Positions 55,500 to 64,000 of a stretch of 64,000 nucleotides of DNA are shown here, in pieces (position 1 is the stretch's first letter; every line of letters begins with the position of its first letter). Below the pieces are notes generated by a model. That model was given only the letters and a program-made list of their open reading frames with translations, made no database searches and was not told where the DNA came from. The DNA is from Tillus elongatus (lineage: Eukaryota > Arthropoda > Insecta > Coleoptera > Cleridae): the NCBI GenBank assembly GCA_964006375.1, contig OZ023266.1, forward strand, positions 68,729,391 through 68,793,390, read 5' to 3'. Both the position numbers and the translations under genes were made by a program.

Positions 55500-56030
55500 T
55501 TGATGCGCCTGTTGTGTCGATGTTGAAAGCAACCATGGATTATTTCGTGCTATTTCAAAAAGTGCTCAAATGACCGGCCCCGTGTCTAAATTTATTAAAT
55601 TCTGTGGATTCACCTTGCGGGTTTCCAAACGTTCCAAAGCATTTAACTTGCGATAATCCCTGGTTGCCTTCAACAACTTAAGATTACTATTGCCTACCTT
55701 TTGTCCCGGTGTCTGTCATATGTTAGCAAAGCTAGATTTTTCTGCTCTATTGAATCTAAAATGAGCTATGCGCTTTTCGAATCTTGTGGTTATTGATCTT
55801 CGCGTTTGCCCAATATGCGTTGTCACGCAATCATTACAAGAAATTTGATAAATGCCCGATTTTGTCGGAAGTCAATAGTATCCTTTGGCCCACCCAAAAG
55901 GTCCTTCAAATTATCAACTTTTAAAACAACTCTCAAGTCGTTATCACTGAATATTTTTCCGAAACCTTTTGTAAGAAAGGGATAGAAAGGAAGTACAGCG
56001 AACTTTTTGGGTGGCTTCTTGGATACACTG
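55500..56030 (-). pseudogene. Penelope-like GIY-YIG endonuclease remnant
   Basis: C-terminal part of a Penelope-like retroelement polyprotein. On the minus strand from about 56015: LPFYPFLTKGFGKIFSDNDL, RVVLKVDNLKDLLGGPKDT, then in shifted frames GIYQISCNDCVTTHIGQTRR (the GIY-YIG core, YIG read as HIG), SITTRFEKRIAHFRFNRAEK, SSFA, LLKATRDYRKLNALERLETR, KVNPQNLINLDTGPVI. The nuclease nicks DNA to prime reverse transcription. Frameshifts and the altered YIG disable it. The RT part is missing, because an oppositely oriented Penelope fragment starts at 56035. Confidence 0.82.
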
Positions 56031-56034
56031 CTTC

Positions 56035-56450
56035 ACTAGCGGAAAAATTAATTAACAAACAGAAAACAAAGAAAATGATAACAGAATCAACGACTTTAAA
56101 AAAAGAGAAAGCCGAAAAAAGCTTTGTTTGCTAGCCATTTGAAGCTCAAATCACGAGAGGTCTAGATAACATTAAAAAAAGCCAATTTGCAACTAACATT
56201 TTCGACAAGAATACTTTAAAAAACTTGCTGGGTAACCCAAAAGACAAGGATAATATGGCCAAAATATCTGGAATTTGTAAAATAAGTTGTAAAGATTGTG
56301 ATCTTAAATACACCGTAAAAAAGATATATGGGAACTACATTCAAACAAAATTTAGCACATGTAAGATACGGTTTTATAGATATATCTTCCGTCGCCCAAC
56401 ATAGGATAATAATCACCACGTTAATGAGGGAATTTAAAATTAATAAAAAA
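56035..56450 (+). pseudogene. Second Penelope-like GIY-YIG remnant, opposite strand
   Basis: Plus strand: AEKLINKQKTKKMITESTTL, EAQITRGLDNIKKSQFATNI, FDKNTLKNLLGNPKDKDNMA and KISGICKISCKDCDLKYTV (relatives: KSGIYKI.C..CD..YIG). It ends in a decayed stretch before a TA array at 56487. The two remnants are diverged from each other (NLKDLLGGPKDT against TLKNLLGNPKDK), so this is not a simple inverted duplication of one sequence. They abut at about 56030 with their 5' sides facing. Confidence 0.75.
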
Positions 56451-56485
56451 TGTTAGACAACCAGGACAACTAAACGCCTTCGAAA

Positions 56486-56486
<1 letters not shown>

Positions 56487-56580
<94 letters not shown>
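56487..56580. repeat. (TA)n microsatellite
   Basis: About 47 TA units at the end of the Penelope remnant. Confidence 0.95.
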
Positions 56581-56583
<3 letters not shown>

Positions 56584-57551
56584 CTAAATATAGTAATAAT
56601 AAAAAAATATGAATCTCGCTCCGCCGCCTCTGGGTTACTTTATAAGATAAATACCTGTAAAAGCACGTCAGATAGATACTAAAAGAATACTGATATTTTC
56701 GCCAAACGAAATATGTTCATGTTGGTGTCGCTCAACCTCCCTAAATCGTTAGTGACCGACTACGTGCAGAAGAATATAATTAGAGTTGTGGATATAAGAT
56801 ATTTAAAATTATTTATCCTGTGATGACGCTAACTTGGTCAACGATGATCAGCTTTCTTAAGAGGTGCTGTTATAACTTGGGTTCTCCAAGTGATCTCATC
56901 AGTGCTCATTACAGGTTTAAATCTTCACTTAGTGAAAATTGTCATTAATAAAAAGCTGGGCCCCATTTTTATACACCCGATTTAACAAATAATAAAAACT
57001 AACCTAACATTATTGAAGCCCATTTCTAAAGCTTTACTAACTTGAGAGTAGGTCAATAAATCACGATAGTAACAAAATTTTCGAAAAAATTGGGTCATTT
57101 TAAAATCAATAGATTTAGCTAAAAATCACACAAAAAGTTTTATGTTTTTTAGGTTTTTTAAGCATATGCTACAATTTTTTTTTATCACTAATGAAGATAC
57201 CATTCGTTTTCAAAAACAAAGAGGCATCTAAAAATATCCCTATCCGGCTACTTTTTAAGTAAGATTTTTGTCAAACGTACCAAAATCCTAACCCTTAGAA
57301 CCAGGATTTTTAAAATTATCATTTTTATAGAATCGTTTTAGATACAAATACCTTAGCCATTTTATAAAGCCGGGCGTAGCGAATGGATAGACTGAATATT
57401 TACAATTTTTTAACTCTACTGAAAAGCACATTAGATCCTTACATTTGATCAAATAAAAACGGCGGTAAGGTCTAAAGAAAAACTGGCAACCAGTTTGAAA
57501 TGGCTGGCTTCAGAAATAAATCACAAAATAGGTTATATATAAATAAACACT
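56581..57551. other. AT-rich DNA with one short shared repeat
   Basis: 56877-56936 shares about 60 bp with 47165-47212 (GGGTTCTCCAAGT and TCAGTGCTCATTACA). No gene recognised. Confidence 0.45.
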
Positions 57552-58130
57552 GTGAGATGTACGACAGGGTCGCCATCTCGGCACGGAACCAAGTAATATG
57601 TTGTCATGTCAGCTCCAATAAACACAAAATGCTATAAATAGAAATTGTGTACAACCAAACAAAAATTTTGTAAATTTTCAGTCCTGGCCCTTTTTTCCAT
57701 AATACCGGGACAATATACGTAACGCTAGATGTATTCTCACCATAACTAGAAACGCAGATCGGTCACGCTATAATTAGAGCTCGCCAGTGCGCTAGACTAA
57801 TTACAGCGAGAATATACCTTAAGTAATACAACTAAGATAGCCAGTCTCTTAGAACATTGTGGGATGAACGTCAGGGTCATCCTCTCGGTGCGGAACCAGG
57901 TAGTATGTTACCACAGCAGCTCAAATAAACATAAAATGTTATAAATATAGACCGTGTACAAACAACCAACAATATTGTAAATTGTCAGCCTGGATCATTT
58001 TGCCCTAACACGGACACAATGCATGTAAGGCTACATGTATTCCCACCATAACTAGAAACGCAGACCGGTATCGCTCTAACAAGAGCTAGTTAGCACGCAT
58101 TACTAATTACAACGAGAATATACCTAAATT
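57552..58130 (-). repeat. Second tandem dimer of the ~300-bp repeat, inverted
   Basis: Two units (about 57552-57840 and 57855-58130; offset ~307 bp). Reverse-complement landmarks match 23560-24175: CTCGCTGTAATTAGT, GAGCTCTAATTATAGCG, GGGCCAGGACTGAAAATTT, GGTTGTACACAATTT and CTTGGTTCCG..CCGAGATGGCGAC. The dimer order is the same as at 23.6 kb. Confidence 0.75.
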
Positions 58131-58204
58131 TCATTAATATAGGTAGAAATAGATTGTGTTAGAACTAATACTTACTGAAACTATATATGTCAAAACACTT
58201 GTGG

Positions 58205-58206
<2 letters not shown>

Positions 58207-58272
<66 letters not shown>
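58207..58272. repeat. (TA)n microsatellite
   Basis: About 33 TA units, 75 bp after the dimer. Confidence 0.95.
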
Positions 58273-58275
<3 letters not shown>

Positions 58276-60439
58276 ATTTGGTTCACAAAATTGGGAGTTT
58301 TTCCCAAATTAAAAATAAAATCTGAAATACATGAATTGAAATAACTTAAGTAGTTGTTAAAGTATGACGCCAGGCAAAGATAGAGTAGTTACCTGCCACG
58401 CGTAGATTGATACATATACCACAGGCATTCATCATAATGCAGCGATAACCAAACAAAATAACACACGTAAAGCGGGATTGCCATAACATCCTAATGTGCA
58501 ACGAACGTTCACACCCGAGCTGTGGCGATCCGACCATAATGACAGCCTTCGGGTATATTCGGATGCGCGGATTTGTAAAATGTTAAAAAATATCCTAATC
58601 TGAAGGTGAGAGGCGAAAATCCGCAAGTTTTGTATCAGCTACTTGAAGTAAAAACCAGATGAGACAGTGTGTTATGTTTATTTATTATGCTTGGAGAGTT
58701 GTGTTCTGACGTTAAATCTGAGTATTGAGTCACCCTGTATACAAACCGTAAGTTAATGAATAAATAACGATAGGTAACGATGCTGGGTCATATTCTAAAA
58801 CTCAACTTGCCACACATAATTTTTTTCTAGAAAGTGTATTGTTCTATAGAGCGTTGATATACGTACAATTTTAACACAACACAATCCATTTATTTTAAAA
58901 TACGCTGTGTAATATATTTACACCGTATATTAAAAGAATTAGGAAAATGTGGGCTTTCTAAACTGTAAGCAATATATCTACATATCTTCTAATAAAAAAA
59001 CATAGGTTTGCTTCGCACCTGAGTTACGAAACAACCTGTATAATTCAAAATAATTTTTGATTGTGCGCTATTACTCCCTCTACCACTTTTGCTTGGAAAG
59101 TTTTTTGATATCTATAAAAACAAACGAATTATCGAACTTCTTGGCTGGTACACCCTGTATATTGCCCAGACTAAATTATTACCACGTATAGACATTAAAG
59201 TTTTTTATTTAATGAAAATATGTTATAGACAAATAAGAGTTCTAAAACGAAAATTCTTTATTATAACACATTTGATAGATAACGACTTCTCTTAAGCCAT
59301 TCAGTTCAAGCTAAGGTTACATGCAACATTATTATATTAATATCATAGAAGCTTAGCCAGAATAAATTTTATGTAAAAAACATATTCAATATGTATTTTA
59401 TCGAGAGTTCGGTTCTGATTCATAGTCTTTGCGTTTCGCTCTACTAGAATTCTGGAAGATCGATCTCATTCGAAATCTTTTATTATAACCGCTGCAACAC
59501 TGAAACACTGATCTTGTTTCTTGAACCCTCAGAAATAATGGGTTTTACGATCGTACAGAGACACAATTTCTATTTGCGACTTTTATTACTTCTCGTGGCC
59601 TTCCTGGCCCAAACAAGCATTACCAAGATTCAATAAACACAAATTTCAGACACATCAGCTTAGAACACAAAGGTAGAAACTCCAGACATCTATATTTGAT
59701 TGTGCAGGGAGAGCCTTTTCTTGTTACTTAGTCGAGAGGAAACAAAGGAAATAATGTCAGAGCTTTGGCGAGAATTATTCCAGGAATAAGTTTTAGTTTT
59801 TAGTACCTATAGCCTGTAAGGTTTTAAGAGAAATGTGTGAATTTGTGTATGTAGTATAAGTATGTGTTTGTGTGTGGGTGTGAGCCGATCAAGGTATGAC
59901 GAATGTTACAAAATGATTGCTTACACTCGTATGTTATAATTTTAAATGACTGCCTAAGCTATTGATAGGTTCAAATTGAATCTGGAAGTATCATGGATAT
60001 AATGTACTATTTTCAAAGATTATTTTGAACATGCACATCTGTATTCCATTTTATTAAAAACCGGGCAAAAAAATCAAATACAAAATAAAATCAAAATGCA
60101 CATAAACTATATGAGGGTATATTGATTTTTAGTTAGTGCTGAAGCTTTCTAGGAAGCAGAATTGTATGAAACTGCATGGTAACAAGTACAGTCTTTTATA
60201 ACTAGCTGTCAAAGTGTAACGTCTTAGAGTTCAACAACCACAAAACTGTAATTTTTGAAAACAGCATGTGTGAGAATAACTACATTTGGAAAAAAAAAGG
60301 GTTTCGGTCAATAATTACTAGGTCCGTACGGATCTTTGAAAGGGTTATCGGACAAAGAAATTTGGTATGGTAGAAAAGTAGGAATCGTTGGTATGCATTT
60401 TGAACATCTCATACAAAAAGATTAGTGTGTTTTTTATTT
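58273..60439. other. AT-rich DNA with two mariner-end-like motifs
   Basis: GAGTCACCCTGTATAC (58727-58742) and TACACCCTGTATATTG (59149-59164) look like right ends of mariner-type elements (..CCCTG then TA). I could not pair either with a left end and found no transposase. The remainder is unassigned. Confidence 0.4.
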
Positions 60440-60560
60440 TTAGTGAATTTTCTTAAAAACATTTTACTAATCACGAGATCCCGACTTTTGAAATTTGAAC
60501 AAATTTCTTTAAATGAACACGAAGTAGGCCACCTAGAACCCATAGCCAGAGTCAGTTTCA

Positions 60561-60654
<94 letters not shown>

Positions 60655-61314
60655 GTGTGTGTGTGTATCACACCGATAACTAAAAAATAATGGGCCGACC
60701 AGATCATTTTGTGCGTACCTTGCCTTTGCAAGTGGCCTGATTAAGTTCGCCAGGAAAATCGGTCTAGGTTTTCCCGGTTTTCTTTCGGAAAAATTTATAT
60801 CTCCGGAAATAACAAAGTTAGGGCAACCAAATTGGGTAAGCGTGCTTGTATTATAAAAAGCGATGTACCAAAAGTCTGTAAGTTTAAAGACAAAAAAGTT
60901 GTAGGCATTTAAAGAAAACAGATTTGGGGTTTTCCTCAAAATGTCACAGTAGCGATTTGAAACGTCAAAATTGGCAACATTTAGGCACAGAGTCTGAAAC
61001 CAATACGGGTTATGTAAAGAAAATGTCACAAGAAGAGTGTTCTGCAACCCCTTAAGTTTCAGCTTCAACCGTCATTGTCCTCCATTTTACTAAAATGTTT
61101 CCAGAAAATTCATTTCAAATAAACCCTTTCTCTGATGCTTTGGTAGTAGTTTTAGTTAAGTGTATTGTTTAATGGTCTAATTTTTAGCTAATTTTCGAAA
61201 AAAAAAATTGTTATGAGGAGACCGCAACTTTCGAATTTTAAAAAGATTTCTTCAAGTGAGTGTAAACTAGGCCCCCTAGAACCCACATCCGGGTCTAGTT
61301 TCAATTTTTATCTG

Positions 61315-61384
<70 letters not shown>

Positions 61385-61919
61385 ATGATGATTTTTACGG
61401 TTAAATATAATTGTTATTATACAAGATACGAGAAAAAATTGTATACGTCAATTATAGGGTGTCTTGCGCTGTATCTTATAAAATTATTTTGACAATCACA
61501 GGGTAGCCCATAATTCGTCGGAGATACCTACATTTTTTTTGAACATCCCTTATATTATTGCATTTTTGCATTTTTTTATCGAAATATGATGCATGTTTGT
61601 AATCAAAAAAATCTAGCGCAGTAAGTGCGGATTGGTAGCGAATTTTCATTAAATGCTTCACATTTCAATAACTCGATCTGCTATTAACCCAAGTTTCGCT
61701 GGCTACAAAACCAGTTTTCTCGGAAATATTTCAAGGTTATTTTCGGAAATTTTTGTACATTTTCAAACAATAAGTTAATTTGACAAAATATGGTACATAG
61801 TTTCTACTATATAGGTTATACCAGTAAACAAATAGATGCATGCTTGCATTAAAGAGACATATTTGCTATTAAAAACATTTTTATGAAAATTCACTTCCAT
61901 AACGCATTTGCTGCGTCGA
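60440..61919 (+). mobile_element. HTM composite repeat, full two-segment form
   Basis: Palindrome 60440-60470, conserved segment, (TA)n 60564-60650 plus (GT)n, ATCACACCGATAACTAAAAA, body A (to about 61190), a second degenerate palindrome and conserved segment (ATGAGGAGACCGCAAC, ACCCACATCCGGGTCTAG), second (TA)n 61317-61382, GGATGATGATTTTTACGG, body B, and MITE 61612-61919. With the copy at 40750 it defines the longest organisation of the family. Confidence 0.87.
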
Positions 61920-63081
61920 TACTTTTTCTTATTATCGAAAATAAAACGTGATTAGTTATTAATTTTGTAGTCTGTTGTTCGTCGATGGGATGAATTTCTT
62001 CTTTAATGTAAATTTTTCTCTGCAAAAACCTCACCAATTCGGAAGTGAATTTTCAAAATTTCGAGGCGTTGTACGTCTGTGTAATTCGCTATGGCTGCTT
62101 TTTCTACGAAATTTCACTAAAAAGGCTTTTAAAATTCGTCGCTATAATAGATTTGCTAAACCCGGATTTTTTTCAACTAAACTGATCAATTTCAATGTTA
62201 GCTACTCTGTCCGATCATAAGGCCAGCACTCCCTGTATGTATTATGCAAACCTGTTACCAACACATTTAAATTATACAAAGCACTCTCAGACTATATTTA
62301 GACAACAAATTATAACAAGGTTGATTGAATATCCAAATTTATCTCTATGTCGCGAGCTATATATGTCGTCATTAATTACATCGCTGCCAATTAATTGTTG
62401 GCTATAGGTAAATTAGCTGCATAGTGTATTCAAAGACTAGCTATTAGCCTCTAGGTAGTGTCCAAGAGGCCCGCTACAATAATTGATGCCCTGTTCGTGT
62501 GAGACCGACTACATAATTGCTCCATTGATGTGAAGCTGACATTAGACAGTTTATATGTACCGTAATGTAGAGATAGAGACACCGTGAGTCAAATTGTCCC
62601 AAATTGATTGGCACTTAATATGAGTAAAGTGACAGAAATAGAGACAATCAGGGAAATCGTTCACCCAATGACAGCAGTAAGTAATTGACTTTAGCAATGG
62701 CGTAGTTTAGCATTGTATTGTAAGCGAACTATAGCGGCTTTTGCCTATAGAAACGCACTTTTGAGCTTTCCATTTTTTTTAAGATGATGACGAATTAGAG
62801 CCTTTAAAACTCATTTCCAAACTTCATCCAAAGTTATGTACAGAGTGAGGGAACGAAAACAAAAAAGACCAGATTTCTCATATTACCTATTATTTAAAAA
62901 AAATTGCCCACACAGGTCAATTTTTATTTCGAGGGGCAAACGTTGTGCCGAAATTTTAAACCCTGTTAATTCATTCCTCCAGCAAGGGAGGGTTTGACCC
63001 TTGAAATGTAAAGTTAATCAGATTCTCTTTGAGAAGTACAAGTTGTAAAAATCGGTTCAGTGGTTGTTAAGTAAACGCATT
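61920..63081. other. AT-rich DNA, no gene recognised
   Basis: No coding match. 62100-62130 (TTTTTCTACGAAATTTCACTAA) looks like half of an HTM palindrome. Confidence 0.45.

Positions 63082-64000
<919 letters not shown>

Noticed and set aside
56877..56936. Further hammerhead candidate (CTGATGAGATC on the minus strand)
   Set aside because: No GAAA follows at a usable distance and no helix II can be formed.

Overview
This is an AT-rich, repeat-dominated stretch of animal nuclear DNA. I see no intact host gene, no tRNA or rRNA gene and no prokaryote-type operon. The element mix points to an arthropod, most likely an insect, but no single-copy gene supports a species call. That mix is: several Tc1/mariner transposases with an insect-style helix-turn-helix N-terminus, piggyBac, jockey-like, RTE-like and R2/R4-type LINEs, Penelope-like elements, a tRNA-derived SINE, pogo-like and mariner-like MITEs, and about twenty long (TA)n arrays. 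Every coding region I recognise is a decayed transposable-element gene with stops, frameshifts or deletions.

Layout. 1-10 kb: a decayed insect repeat-associated gene with one GT-AG intron (2.0-3.8 kb), a hammerhead-like motif (4.05 kb), and Tc1 and mariner transposase remnants on the minus strand (5.9-8.1 kb). 10-20 kb: a piggyBac gene split in two, three copies of a composite repeat and a Lys-rich remnant. 20-28 kb: a jockey-like LINE, three mariner-type transposase remnants and a ~300-bp tandem dimer. 28-36 kb: an RTE-like LINE with an internal 200-bp triplication, a MITE between microsatellites, and a mariner with a recognisable left end. 36-43 kb: composite copies, one invaded by a SINE and then triplicated across the junction, a 462-bp inverted repeat, a Penelope RT remnant and a pogo-like MITE. 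43-52 kb: an R2/R4-type LINE, another full composite, a higher-order tandem array, and several Penelope-type 3' ends with hammerhead-like motifs. 52-64 kb: a mariner with ~300-bp inverted repeats, two Penelope GIY-YIG remnants in opposite orientation, a second ~300-bp dimer, two more composites, and a pure (GT)n tract running off the window.

The main unifying feature is a dispersed composite repeat, here called HTM (hairpin, TA array, MITE). In order it has a ~30-bp palindrome, ~100 bp of conserved sequence, an in-built (TA)n array, body A, body B, and a ~300-bp module with terminal inverted repeats. About eleven copies or fragments lie in both orientations. It has no coding capacity and looks non-autonomous. 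A second theme is that several (TA)n arrays abut mariner-type terminal repeats, which use TA target sites. A third is a set of hammerhead-ribozyme-like motifs, some at or near Penelope-type 3' ends.
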